A DNA stretch of 64,000 nucleotides from contig JAHBTO010000004.1 of the NCBI GenBank assembly GCA_019638525.1, forward strand, positions 184,823 through 248,822, in the 5' to 3' direction. Below the pieces are notes generated by a model. It searched no databases. It was not told the origin of the DNA and saw nothing but the letters and a program-made list of their open reading frames with translations. Positions 28,129 through 37,053 of this stretch are shown here, piece after piece; position 1 is the stretch's first letter, and each line of letters begins with the position of its first letter. A program made the translations under genes and the position numbers. This stretch comes from Ferruginibacter sp. (GTDB lineage Bacteria; Bacteroidota; Bacteroidia; Chitinophagales; Chitinophagaceae).

Positions 28129-29331
28129 TTAACTGTATTTAAGTATCAGGTGGTAACCCAATGCAGTTAATAAGCAAATACTGCCTACCATCCACCATAG
28201 ATTATTAAATCCTGCAAAATAGGCAAGTTGTGTACCAACTGTGCTTCCAATTACCTGGGCAAAACTCCATGCCATAGTATAATATGCTGCGTATTGGCCC
28301 CTGTTGGCTTCACTGCTTAACGATATATAATACGAGTTCATAAATGGCATGGTTATCATTTCGGCAATGGTTATTGATACCATGGCTACAGTTGCAATGG
28401 CAAATCCATGAATAAAAGGTATGTTTAAAATAAAAAAAGACAACCCCATTAAAATGGTACCAATAGTAATTAAACGCAGGTAAGGCTTGCTGCCTTCTAA
28501 TTTAAAAACAATTACCATTTCAAACAATGCAATGATGATTCCGCCAAGCGCCATTAAACTACCAATACCAAATTCATTTATTTGTAATCCTTCTTTAAAA
28601 TACAAGGGTATTGTTGTAAATAATTGAAAGAAACAGATTGCAAACAATACCTGCAGTACAATAAAAAACATAAATATTTTATCGGTATAAACCGGCCTGG
28701 GTTTTACTATGGGTAAAGAAGCCTGCCTGTTTTGCTGCTGTGCTACACTAACTTTTGGCAGCAACCACAATAATAAAAATGATGCAGTAATATTGGTACA
28801 ACCATCTACCCAAAAAAGCAGGTGGTAATTTATTGATGCCAGTAACCCACCCAATGCACTGCCTACCCCCCACCCTATATTTATTGCCAGCCTTATAATT
28901 GAAAAAGCCTGTGTGCGATTTTGCACAGTGCTGTAATGTGCTATAGCTGTAGCATTGGCTGGCCTGAAAGATTCATTTACCATGCTTAAGAAAAAAGTAG
29001 CAACGCAAATTGAAAAGTAACTGTTCATAAGGCCAAGCACCATAAACAAAATCCCGCCAAAAAACAATGAAAAAAATTGTGTGTAATAAAACCCAAATCG
29101 GTCGCTTATTTTACCGCCAATAAATGCGCCGGTTAAGGCTCCCAACCCATAAATTGCAACCACGTAACCAGCCTGCCTTGTATTGAAACCAATATGTTTG
29201 CAATACAAAGTCATAAACGGTAATACCATGGTACCGCTGCGGTTAATTAGCATAACAACAGCAAGTAACCACATACGGCGGCTTAGCCCTGTATAGGCAT
29301 TCTTGTAAAGATTAAGGGTGGCACTTAGCAT
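28129..29331 (-). CDS. MFS transporter
   Basis: The 400-residue protein has about twelve spans and the MFS loop 2-3 motif GGKISDRFGFYYTQ (A-motif variant) near residue 75. NRSGTMVLPFMTLY and RPANATAIAHYSTVQNRTQAFSIIRLAINIGWGVGSALGG mark spans 1 and 5. These features match drug or metabolite exporters of the DHA1 type. Its start codon is unusual: the ATG at 29331 is directly preceded by T7 of a perfect hairpin (29332-29367). The substrate is not predictable. Confidence 0.85.
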   Translation of the reverse strand: MLSATLNLYKNAYTGLSRRMWLLAVVMLINRSGTMVLPFMTLYCKHIGFNTRQAGYVVAIYGLGALTGAFIGGKISDRFGFYYTQFFSLFFGGILFMVLGLMNSYFSICVATFFLSMVNESFRPANATAIAHYSTVQNRTQAFSIIRLAINIGWGVGSALGGLLASINYHLLFWVDGCTNITASFLLLWLLPKVSVAQQQNRQASLPIVKPRPVYTDKIFMFFIVLQVLFAICFFQLFTTIPLYFKEGLQINEFGIGSLMALGGIIIALFEMVIVFKLEGSKPYLRLITIGTILMGLSFFILNIPFIHGFAIATVAMVSITIAEMITMPFMNSYYISLSSEANRGQYAAYYTMAWSFAQVIGSTVGTQLAYFAGFNNLWWMVGSICLLTALGYHLILKYS

Positions 29332-29367
29332 AAAAAAAGTGTAGCAAAGTTATTTATTTGCTACACT
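29332..29367 (-). terminator. Perfect hairpin with U-tract abutting the MFS start codon
   Basis: AGTGTAGCAAA (29338-29348) and TTTGCTACACT (29357-29367) are perfect 11-bp arms with an 8-nt loop. On the minus strand T7 follows and ends exactly at the MFS ATG. It can terminate the phosphorylase transcript (29457-31109) and may also limit MFS expression. Confidence 0.8.
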
Positions 29368-29456
29368 ATCCTGTTTTTTTCTTAATACCGTTTATCAAAA
29401 ATTGTTTAACACCCAATACAACACTTGTTTTAATTAACAAGCATGATTGTAGAATT

Positions 29457-31109
29457 TTATTGGTAAAGTATTTCGTAATATTCTTTTGCCATGCGGTTGC
29501 TATCAAACTGCCAACGCACATCACGCATGCCATTTTTTATAATTTGCCGCCACACTTCGGGGTTTTCGTAATACAATGGCAACACCTGGTTTTCTAAAAT
29601 TTCGTACAGTTTGTTTAAATCATATTCATCCTGCTCACGCACACTTATGTTTTCATAATCAATTGGCGGTACTACAAAACCATTGTTACCATGATTAATA
29701 AATTCACAAATCCAGCCATCATTTGTACTGCAGTTTACAGCACCATTCATGGCTGCCGTCATACCGCTGGTGCCGCTTGCTTCCCTGGGTACACGGGGGT
29801 TATTAAGCCAAAGGTCTGATGCTTGTTTTAACCTTTTGCTTAAAGCAAGTTCGTAACCAACACAAACAGCTACATTATCATATTTTTTGCTTAAATGTAC
29901 CAGCATATTAAAATCGCTGATGGCAGGATAATCAACCGGGTAAGGTTTTCCAGCCCATATAATTTGTACCGGGTATTTAGGGTTATTCAATAATGCTTTA
30001 AACCTTTCTTCATCACGTGTAATTAACTCGGCTCTTTTGTACCCTGCAAAACGACGTGCCCACACAATGGTAAATACATTGGGGTTAAAAAGTTTGCCGG
30101 TTTGGTCGGCCACCACTTCAAACGCACGCTTCTTTAAATACCATTTACGATCAATAAATCCATCTTCATTATGTGCTTCCATAAAGCGGTAGAGTTGCTT
30201 ATCGGCCCAGTAATGCCAGTTTTGTGCATTGGTAATAGCTTTAATTTCGCAAATTCCATCAAACTTGCTCCATAGTTTTCTGCTTACATCTCCATGCAAC
30301 TGGCTAACGCCATTTGCCAGTTTTGAAAACCGTAATGCTGCCAGCGAATGGTTGAAAAGATCACCCGTCATACCGGTAAGTTCTCTTACTTTTTCCAATT
30401 CTATCCCGCAGAAATAACCCATCTTTTCGCAAAGATGAATATCATGTTTTTCGTTACCGGCTTCTTCGGGAGTGTGGGTAGTAAACACCATGCGTTTTTT
30501 TACTTCTTCTTTACTGCCAAGTTTATTATACAGGTAAAATGCCGAGCTGAAAGCATGTGCTTCATTTAAATGATACAATTCGGGGTTAAAATTAAGTTCA
30601 TCCATCAGTTTGGCGCCACCTACACCCAGTAAAATAAACTGTGCAACTTTTGTAGCTACATTGGCATCATACAAACGGTGTGTGATGGTTTGCGAAACAT
30701 AATCATTTTCTGGTAAATCGGTGCTAAGTAAAAACAGCGGCGCTGTTTTAAAAGTTTCGGGATTAAGGTACCAGGCTTTAACCCAAACCGGGTGTTCGTG
30801 AATATCCACCTGGAATTTGATGCCGGTGTCTTCAAGAAAATTATAAATTTTTTCGTTCCATTGTACTTGTAAAGTTTGATCCTGGTTGCGAGCCTGGTCG
30901 TAATAACCGTATTTCCATAATATACCAATCCCTACAAGGTTTTGCCTTAGTTCATAAGCACTACGAATATGAGAGCCACTTAAAAAGCCCAGGCCACCGC
31001 TGTAAATCTTTAAGGGCTGGCTCACTGCAAATTCCATTGAAAAATAAGCTACTCGTTTATTATACTGTTCATCAATATGGTAGGGTACCGTAAAAGAAGA
31101 AAAATCCAT
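29457..31109 (-). CDS. Short GT35 alpha-glucan phosphorylase homologue lacking the PLP lysine
   Basis: The 550-residue protein has N-terminal VAYFSMEFAVSQPLKIYSGGLGFLSGSH, DLFNHSLAALRFSKLANGVSQLHG, RRFAGYKRAEL, IWAGKPYPVDYP and PREASGTSGM. These are hallmarks of the short bacterial alpha-glucan phosphorylases (GT35). In all phosphorylases I know the segment reads EASGT.xMK, the Lys carrying PLP; here it is SGMTAAMNG, so Thr451 (codon ACG at 29757-29759) replaces Lys. The protein may lack phosphorolysis, use a different chemistry, or belong to a subfamily with this change. RidA lies 73 bp downstream. Confidence 0.8.
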   Translation of the reverse strand: MDFSSFTVPYHIDEQYNKRVAYFSMEFAVSQPLKIYSGGLGFLSGSHIRSAYELRQNLVGIGILWKYGYYDQARNQDQTLQVQWNEKIYNFLEDTGIKFQVDIHEHPVWVKAWYLNPETFKTAPLFLLSTDLPENDYVSQTITHRLYDANVATKVAQFILLGVGGAKLMDELNFNPELYHLNEAHAFSSAFYLYNKLGSKEEVKKRMVFTTHTPEEAGNEKHDIHLCEKMGYFCGIELEKVRELTGMTGDLFNHSLAALRFSKLANGVSQLHGDVSRKLWSKFDGICEIKAITNAQNWHYWADKQLYRFMEAHNEDGFIDRKWYLKKRAFEVVADQTGKLFNPNVFTIVWARRFAGYKRAELITRDEERFKALLNNPKYPVQIIWAGKPYPVDYPAISDFNMLVHLSKKYDNVAVCVGYELALSKRLKQASDLWLNNPRVPREASGTSGMTAAMNGAVNCSTNDGWICEFINHGNNGFVVPPIDYENISVREQDEYDLNKLYEILENQVLPLYYENPEVWRQIIKNGMRDVRWQFDSNRMAKEYYEILYQ

Positions 31110-31181
31110 AATGGGTTACTATTGGTTTAAGGCGCAATATTAATGGAAAAATAACAAAATCAATCATGTAAAATATACACT

Positions 31182-31568
31182 TTAGTTAATATCTACCAGG
31201 GCAGTGGCTTCTATTTCAATTAATAAATCGTCTTGTATAAGCCTTAATACTTCTACCATGGTAGCTGCCGGCTTAATGTTTTTAAATACCTCGCCGTGTG
31301 CTTTAGCAGCTTCTTGCCACCTGCCAATATCGGTTATAAACATCCTGGTACGTACCACATCATTCATAGTTGCGCCGGCTTTTTTCAGTGCTACTTCAAT
31401 TTTCTTAAATATAAAACTGGCTTGTGCATACATATCTCCTTTACCAATTAGCTTATCTCCATCCATGGCAGTGGTGCCAGCTACCTCTATGGTATTTCCT
31501 ACACGTACAGCTCTTGAATATCCTACAATTTCTTCCCAGGGCGATCCTGAACTTATATTTTTTCTCAT
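31182..31568 (-). CDS. RidA family protein
   Basis: The 128-residue protein has the YjgF/YER057c/UK114 fold: SGSPWEEIVGYSRAVRVGNTIEVAGTTA near the N-terminus, the invariant Arg in RTRMFITDIGRW, and the C-terminal Glu in IEIEATALV. RidA proteins hydrolyse reactive enamines from PLP-enzyme chemistry, or belong to related subfamilies with other duties; the leading sequence with EIVGYSRAVRVG resembles the Rid1-3-like group of Bacteroidota. Its start faces the mntR-like gene divergently across 112 bp. Confidence 0.88.
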   Translation of the reverse strand: MRKNISSGSPWEEIVGYSRAVRVGNTIEVAGTTAMDGDKLIGKGDMYAQASFIFKKIEVALKKAGATMNDVVRTRMFITDIGRWQEAAKAHGEVFKNIKPAATMVEVLRLIQDDLLIEIEATALVDIN

Positions 31569-31647
31569 ATACCCAATTTTTATTACTTCAATGTACTAAT
31601 TAAAAAAGTTGTACAGCAAAGAATTATTTTTTTATTTTAGAAATATT

Positions 31648-31663
31648 TTTAGATTTGTCTAAA
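31648..31663 (+). promoter_or_regulatory. Putative metal-regulator operator overlapping the -7 element
   Basis: TTTAGA and TCTAAA flank TTTG as a perfect 6-4-6 palindrome. Bases 31650-31657 (TAGATTTG) also match the -7 consensus, so a bound repressor would block RNA polymerase. Transcript start would be near 31664, 17 nt before the ATG of the DtxR-type gene. Confidence 0.6.
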
Positions 31664-31680
31664 TTTTAATTTTATATACC

Positions 31681-32343
31681 ATGAATTTTACAATTAGCGA
31701 AGAGAATTATATCAAGAGCATTTATCACCTGCAGCAACAAAGTGGCATAGTAAATACCAATTCTCTTGCTGCCCAAATGCACACCAGGGCAGCCTCGGTA
31801 ACTGATATGCTGAAAAAACTTAAGAATAAAAAGTTACTTCAATACGAACGCTACAAAGGATTTAAGCTAAGTGAAACCGGGAAAAAAGTGGCCTTGCAGG
31901 TTGTACGCAAACACAGGCTTTGGGAATTTTTTTTAGTTGAAAAATTAAAATTTGACTGGGATAAAGTACATGCTATAGCCGAAGAATTAGAACATATCAG
32001 CAGCGATGAATTGGTACAGCGGCTTGATAATTTTTTGGGCAACCCTTCTTTTGACCCCCATGGCGACCCCATCCCTGATAAAAATGGCCGCATACCAACC
32101 ATTAACCAACAAAACCTAACCAATATACCATTAAAAAAAACAGTAACTGTTAGTTCGGTTGGTAACCAGGCTCCGCAAATGCTGGAGATGCTGAAGCATT
32201 ACAATATAGCATTGGGTACACAGGTATCTGTGCTTAATAAATTTGAATTTGACGGGTCGCTACAGATAAAGATTTTTAAACAAAACCCCTGTATCATTAG
32301 CGAGCAGGTAGCAAAAAATATTTTCGTTCATTATGCTGAGTAA
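31681..32343 (+). CDS. DtxR/MntR-family metal-dependent regulator
   Basis: The 220-residue protein has an N-terminal winged HTH (about 1-65: SEENYIKSIYHLQQ, LAAQMHTRAASVTDMLKKL), a dimerisation region with HRLWEFFLVEKLKFDWDKVHAIAEELEHISSDELVQRLD holding metal-ligand candidates, and a C-terminal FeoA/SH3-like domain (VSSVGNQAPQMLEMLKHYNIALGTQVSVL). Its 3' end overlaps the Nramp gene start by 11 bp, so the two are one operon and the metal sensed is likely Mn2+ or Fe2+. A palindrome sits on its own promoter, suggesting autorepression. Confidence 0.9.
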   Translation: MNFTISEENYIKSIYHLQQQSGIVNTNSLAAQMHTRAASVTDMLKKLKNKKLLQYERYKGFKLSETGKKVALQVVRKHRLWEFFLVEKLKFDWDKVHAIAEELEHISSDELVQRLDNFLGNPSFDPHGDPIPDKNGRIPTINQQNLTNIPLKKTVTVSSVGNQAPQMLEMLKHYNIALGTQVSVLNKFEFDGSLQIKIFKQNPCIISEQVAKNIFVHYAE

Positions 32344-34210
32344 AAAAATACATGAAGCTTCATTAAGTGAAGTACACAGTTCGGTTGATACTACCATTAA
32401 AAAAAATGGCTGGCGAAGAATCTTTTCATTTTTAGGCCCGGCATACCTGGTAAGTGTGGGCTATATGGACCCCGGCAATTGGGCAACTGACCTTGCCGGT
32501 GGCAGTAAATTTGGGTATTCTTTAATTTGGGTATTATTGATGAGCAACCTGATGGCGCTGCTTTTACAGGGGCTATCGGCCAGGCTTGGTATAGTAAGAG
32601 GTAGAGACCTTGCACAAGCTAACAGGGAGACTTATCCTAAAGCCATTAACTTTCTATTATACATTTTAGCAGAGATAGCTATTGCCGCCTGCGACCTTGC
32701 AGAAGTGCTGGGTATGGCCATTGGTATTCAATTGCTCACCGGCTTGCCATTGGTGTGGGGAGTATCTATTACAGTATTAGACACTTTTTTACTATTGTAC
32801 CTGCAAAAACTGGGTATAAAAAAAATGGAAGCTTTTATTATTGCTTTAGTTGGAATAATTGGTATCTCTTTCCTGGTTCAAATATTTTTAGCCAAACCTG
32901 CTATAACAGAAATAGCTACTGGGTTTATTCCCAGGGCTATGGATAATGAAGCATTATATATTGCTATTGGTATTATTGGCGCAACCGTTATGCCACATAA
33001 CTTATACCTGCATTCGGCTTTGGTGCAAACACGTAAAATTGACCGTACCGATGCAGGAATAAAACAAGCAATTAAATTTAACCGTATTGATACTACCATT
33101 GCATTAAACCTTGCCTTTTTTGTTAATGCAGCTATATTAATTGTAGCCGCTACTGTGTTTTTTAAAAGTGGAAATGTAGATATAGCCGAAATAAAAGATG
33201 CACACAGGCTGCTACCCCAATTTTTGGGTAATGTGGCGCCGGTACTATTTGCAATTGCACTTATTGCAGCAGGGCAAAGCAGTACCATTACGGGTACACT
33301 GGCAGGCCAGATAATTATGGAAGGATATTTAAGCCTGCGTATAAACCCTTTGTTACGAAGGCTCATAACAAGGCTGGTAGCTATTATTCCTGCTCTTATT
33401 GTAATCATTGTTTATGGCGAAAAAAATGTGGATGCCCTGCTTATTTTAAGCCAGGTAATTTTAAGCTTACAACTGGGATTTGCTATTATACCACTTATAC
33501 ATTTTGTAAGCGATAAAAAAACGATGGGCAAGTTTGTCATCAACCCTGTTCAAAAAATTTTAGCTTGGATTATTGCATCGGTACTTGTTTATTTAAACTT
33601 AAGGATGCTGGTTAATGAGATGAGTGATGTATTTACTTCGGGTGCCTGGTGGCAAAAAATATTACTGGTTGCTGGTGCAATAATTTGTATTGCATTGCTT
33701 GTATATATCATCATTAGCCCTTTTATTACTAAAACAATAAAACAAAGTTCAATAAAAATACATGCCGAAACCAATACACTTAAAGACCTGGGCATACCCG
33801 ATTTTAAAAAGATTGCCATAGCGCTCGATTTTAGCGAAAAAGATTATAAACTACTTGCCTATGCTATTGGACAGGGCAAAAAGGATACACAATTTCTTTT
33901 AATACATGTTGTTGAGAGTGCCAGCGCCAGGATTTATGGAGATAAAAGTGATGATTACGAATCGAGGAAAGACAAGGAACAACTGGAATCTTACATTTTA
34001 CAATTGAAAAATAAAGGGTTTATTGCCGAAGGGTATTTAGGATATAAAAACAGGGCCAAAGAAATTGTAAGATTAACAAAAGAAGCAGAGGCAGATTTAC
34101 TGGTGATGGGAGCACATGGCCATGCAGGGTTTAAAGATTTTATTTATGGCGAAACGGTAAATACGGTAAGGCACGAATTAAAAATACCTGTATTGATTGT
34201 TAATGTGTAG
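32333..34210 (+). CDS. Nramp-type divalent metal transporter fused to a UspA domain
   Basis: The 625-residue protein has an Nramp transporter (about 1-460) with metal-site motifs DPGN (46-49) in span 1 and MPHN (220-223) in span 6. It is followed by a universal stress protein domain near 490-625 (FKKIAIALDFSEKDYKL; GAHGHAGFKDFIYGETVNTV, the Usp ATP-binding glycine motif). The Nramp part imports Mn2+, Fe2+ or similar with protons; the Usp tail may bind ATP and modulate transport. The gene overlaps the upstream DtxR-type regulator, and its 3' end overlaps the convergent DUF922 gene by 11 bp. Confidence 0.92.
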   Translation: MLSKKIHEASLSEVHSSVDTTIKKNGWRRIFSFLGPAYLVSVGYMDPGNWATDLAGGSKFGYSLIWVLLMSNLMALLLQGLSARLGIVRGRDLAQANRETYPKAINFLLYILAEIAIAACDLAEVLGMAIGIQLLTGLPLVWGVSITVLDTFLLLYLQKLGIKKMEAFIIALVGIIGISFLVQIFLAKPAITEIATGFIPRAMDNEALYIAIGIIGATVMPHNLYLHSALVQTRKIDRTDAGIKQAIKFNRIDTTIALNLAFFVNAAILIVAATVFFKSGNVDIAEIKDAHRLLPQFLGNVAPVLFAIALIAAGQSSTITGTLAGQIIMEGYLSLRINPLLRRLITRLVAIIPALIVIIVYGEKNVDALLILSQVILSLQLGFAIIPLIHFVSDKKTMGKFVINPVQKILAWIIASVLVYLNLRMLVNEMSDVFTSGAWWQKILLVAGAIICIALLVYIIISPFITKTIKQSSIKIHAETNTLKDLGIPDFKKIAIALDFSEKDYKLLAYAIGQGKKDTQFLLIHVVESASARIYGDKSDDYESRKDKEQLESYILQLKNKGFIAEGYLGYKNRAKEIVRLTKEAEADLLVMGAHGHAGFKDFIYGETVNTVRHELKIPVLIVNV

Positions 34211-34781
34211 CTAAGGCTGCTAATTCATCTTCTATTTTTTTATTCCAGGTTAATTGCTGTTTTCTGATTCGCCCGTTTGCTGTTTGCCCGTCATACGCAT
34301 CTTGCATATTACCTAAAGATTCGATATACTCGTTGTAAATTTTTTCAACAAGCCGGCTGTAATTATTCCTGCTAAATGTTGTTTGTTTTAGCTTATTTAT
34401 AAACCGGCAGGCATTTATATAAGTAATATCATAATGGTGTTGTTCGTGAGTTAATGCATACTCTGTATCCATATCTTTTTTAACCCACGATTTCTTTTTA
34501 TCAAAATAGCAAAAAACAGTAACTACCACATCCATCCGGTTATTAACTCCATTCATGTTTAACCGGTAGCCAAATCCCGATTCTGTTACAGCGGCCGCAG
34601 GGCTTTCAGCATCGGGCCTGCCTTTAAAATCGGCCCAGGTTAATTTTTTATCAGTATTGTAATATAAGGTATCGCTATTATTTAAATGGCTTACCTGTAA
34701 CCATTTTATGGTTACTGTAAATTGTGCCCTGGCTGTAATTGAAACCAAACAAAAAATAATAAGGAAATATTTTTTTATCAT
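34200..34781 (-). CDS. DUF922 family secreted putative zinc protease
   Basis: The 193-residue protein starts with a signal peptide (ends ARAQ) and holds the DUF922 core: LTWADFKGRPDAESPAAAVTESGFGYRLN, then ALTHEQHHYDITYINACRFINKLK, which contains HEQHH, an HExxH zinc motif. The C-terminal third has DAYDGQTANGRIRKQQLTWNKKIEDELA. Such proteins are predicted secreted Zn-peptidases in Bacteroidota and Proteobacteria, but activity is unproven to my knowledge. It begins within the tail of the Nramp gene on the opposite strand and is likely separate in function. Confidence 0.82.
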   Translation of the reverse strand: MIKKYFLIIFCLVSITARAQFTVTIKWLQVSHLNNSDTLYYNTDKKLTWADFKGRPDAESPAAAVTESGFGYRLNMNGVNNRMDVVVTVFCYFDKKKSWVKKDMDTEYALTHEQHHYDITYINACRFINKLKQTTFSRNNYSRLVEKIYNEYIESLGNMQDAYDGQTANGRIRKQQLTWNKKIEDELAALATH

Positions 34782-34818
34782 AGAGTAGTTGCAAGATAAT
34801 GTAATTCAATTTTTAATT

Positions 34819-35817
34819 TTATTTGCCTATCCTGTTCCACATCAGATTTACAATATCATTAACAGCAATTTTTTCCATGCATTTAAAGTGTCCACGGGGG
34901 CATTTTTTATACCCGATTTTACTACAGGGGCGGCACCACAGTTTATTTATTTCCACCACATCAAACTGCTGCCTGTTGTTACTACCGTAATAAGGATACA
35001 TTCCAAAAGCAGGTACGGTATTGCCCCAAATTGAAATAACGGGTTTTTGCAAAGCGGCTGCAATATGCATCAGACCTGTATCATGTGTAATTATCAATTT
35101 AGCACTTTTTACCAGCGATGCAGATTCGTTGAGATTAAATTTTCCGCAGGCATTGTAAATCTTTATATCATCTAATGCAGCAATTGCTTTTCCATCTTCA
35201 TAATCTTCTTTACCGCCAAGCAATACAATAGGATGATTAATAGAAGTACACAAATTTTTTAATTTATGCAGTGGCATTTTTTTTGTAGCAAGGGCGGCGC
35301 CTATTACAATACCCACATATCCATGAATATGCGATGCTGGCAAATCATCACTTTTTATTTCATCCGTTTTAGGAATAAAATAGTCAAGCCCTAATCCATC
35401 ATTAACCACTCCCAGCGATGCTACGGTTTCCATATAACGGTCTACAATATGTTTTGCAGGCAGTGTATTAATTTTAAAATTTGTAAGTATGAATTTTTCG
35501 ATATTCAGTTTATTAAATGAAAAAGAGGGTACTTCTTTAAGAAACCTTTTGATACGAAAGGTTCGCAGGTTATGGTGCAGATCGATAATATAGTCATAGG
35601 CTTCTGTCTTAAGTTCGTGCAACATCAGCTCAAAACTATCGTCAAGTGTATGTACTTTATTGATATAAGGATTTTGAACCAGGATATTTTTAAACGCATG
35701 CTTGGTAAGAAAATGAATTTCGGCATCGGGATATTTTTTTCGCAGGCAACGTATTACCGGTGTGGTTAAAACAATATCACCAATAGAAGAAAAACGTATG
35801 ATCAGGAATTTTTCCAA
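34819..35817 (-). CDS. Glycosyltransferase family 9 (heptosyltransferase-like)
   Basis: The 332-residue GT-B enzyme has RFSSIGDIVLTTPVIRCLRKKYPDAEIHFLTK at the N-terminus and the ADP-heptose binding region ITHDTGLMHIAAALQKPVISIWGNTVPAFGMYPY near 250, typical of RfaF/WaaC-like transferases of LPS core assembly. The C-terminal part has cysteines (WCRPCSKIGYKKCPRGHFKCM), common in this family. The sugar donor is not proven; a role in LPS or glycan assembly at the cytoplasmic membrane is inferred. The next gene upstream is an MFS transporter 3 bp away. Confidence 0.87.
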   Translation of the reverse strand: MEKFLIIRFSSIGDIVLTTPVIRCLRKKYPDAEIHFLTKHAFKNILVQNPYINKVHTLDDSFELMLHELKTEAYDYIIDLHHNLRTFRIKRFLKEVPSFSFNKLNIEKFILTNFKINTLPAKHIVDRYMETVASLGVVNDGLGLDYFIPKTDEIKSDDLPASHIHGYVGIVIGAALATKKMPLHKLKNLCTSINHPIVLLGGKEDYEDGKAIAALDDIKIYNACGKFNLNESASLVKSAKLIITHDTGLMHIAAALQKPVISIWGNTVPAFGMYPYYGSNNRQQFDVVEINKLWCRPCSKIGYKKCPRGHFKCMEKIAVNDIVNLMWNRIGK

Positions 35818-35820
35818 TGT

Positions 35821-37053
35821 TTATTTTTCAACATAATTTAAATCTTTACCAAAAGTTTCTTTGGTATAATATGCAGCTATCAAAGTTATCACCATAATTA
35901 TTATAGCTGCCATCCAGCCACCGGTATAATAATCGGTAAGGCTGCGTAACCATTTAAATAAAGGAATAATAAATATTGCCAGCATACCTCTTATCATATT
36001 GGGAATGGTGGTGGCGGCTGTTGCCCGTAAATTAGTACCAAACTGCTCGGCACCCATAGTAATAAAAATTGCCCAAAAACCAGTGCCAAAGCCAAGTCCT
36101 GCACATATCCAATACATTTTTGCGGCTGTGCCGTTCCATTGTATGGTAAAAAACAATAGCATGAACAAGCCGGTGATAAAATAAAAAAGATACAATGCCA
36201 GTTTACGGCTTTTAAACCACTGGCTTATAAACCCGATAAGGATATCGCCAATTGATATGGCTACATACGAATACATAATTGCTTTGCCCGGGTCTATTTT
36301 TTCTTTGATGCCCATCCTTATACCAAACTCATTTGAAAAAGCAACCAGTACGCCAATTACAAACCATGTAGGCAAGCCAATAAGTATACTGCTGAAATAT
36401 CTTTTAAACCTGTCGGCATTATTAAACAGCATAATGAAATTTCCACGCTGTACATCCATTTTCCTTACTTCCTTAAACATACCCGATTCAAAAACAGAAA
36501 TGCGTAGTAACAATAATAACAAACCAAGTGCACCACCAATATAATAACAAGTACGCCAATGAAAATTTTCTTTCATAATAAATGCTACCACAGCGCCGGT
36601 TAAACCAATACCCGCCACCATTGATGTTGCTATGCCTCTTTTTTCTTTTGGTATAAGTTCAGATACAAGAGTAATACCAACACCCAGTTCGCCTGCCAAA
36701 CCTAGGCCAGCTAAAAAGCGTATAATTTTATATTGCTCAATGGTAGTAACCATGCCATTAGCAATATTGGCAAGCGAATAAAATAAAATGCTGCCAAACA
36801 AAACTGCCAGCCTTCCTTTTTTATCGGCAATGATACCGGCAATAATTCCCCCAATCATTAAACCTGCCATTTGCCATTGTAATATGGCTTCGCCTTCAAT
36901 AGTAATTTGTTCGGGAGTTAATCCTAAAGAAACAAGGCTTTCAATACGAATAATGGCAAAAAGCAACAGGTCGTAAATATCTACAAAATAGCCAAGGGCG
37001 GCTGCTATTACTGCAATACTGTATAAAGATTGATTAGATTTTTGCAGATTCAT
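35821..37053 (-). CDS. MFS transporter of the metabolite:proton symporter type
   Basis: The ORF opens at 37077 but MNLQKSNQ at 37053 (410 residues) is preferred, since the first eight residues overlap a gene and look like coding noise. About twelve spans; the loop 2-3 motif is DKKGRLAVLFGSILFYSLANIANG, and FLAGLGLAGELGVGITLVSELIPKEKRG is the signature of the sugar/metabolite transporter subfamily. The start overlaps the preceding DedA gene by 20 bp. Substrate unknown; citrate, sialate or other organic acids are possible. Confidence 0.8.
   Translation of the reverse strand: MNLQKSNQSLYSIAVIAAALGYFVDIYDLLLFAIIRIESLVSLGLTPEQITIEGEAILQWQMAGLMIGGIIAGIIADKKGRLAVLFGSILFYSLANIANGMVTTIEQYKIIRFLAGLGLAGELGVGITLVSELIPKEKRGIATSMVAGIGLTGAVVAFIMKENFHWRTCYYIGGALGLLLLLLRISVFESGMFKEVRKMDVQRGNFIMLFNNADRFKRYFSSILIGLPTWFVIGVLVAFSNEFGIRMGIKEKIDPGKAIMYSYVAISIGDILIGFISQWFKSRKLALYLFYFITGLFMLLFFTIQWNGTAAKMYWICAGLGFGTGFWAIFITMGAEQFGTNLRATAATTIPNMIRGMLAIFIIPLFKWLRSLTDYYTGGWMAAIIIMVITLIAAYYTKETFGKDLNYVEK

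Noticed and set aside
32878..33408. 176-residue ORF antisense to the Nramp gene
   Set aside because: Hydrophobic mirror of a membrane protein frame; typical shadow ORF.
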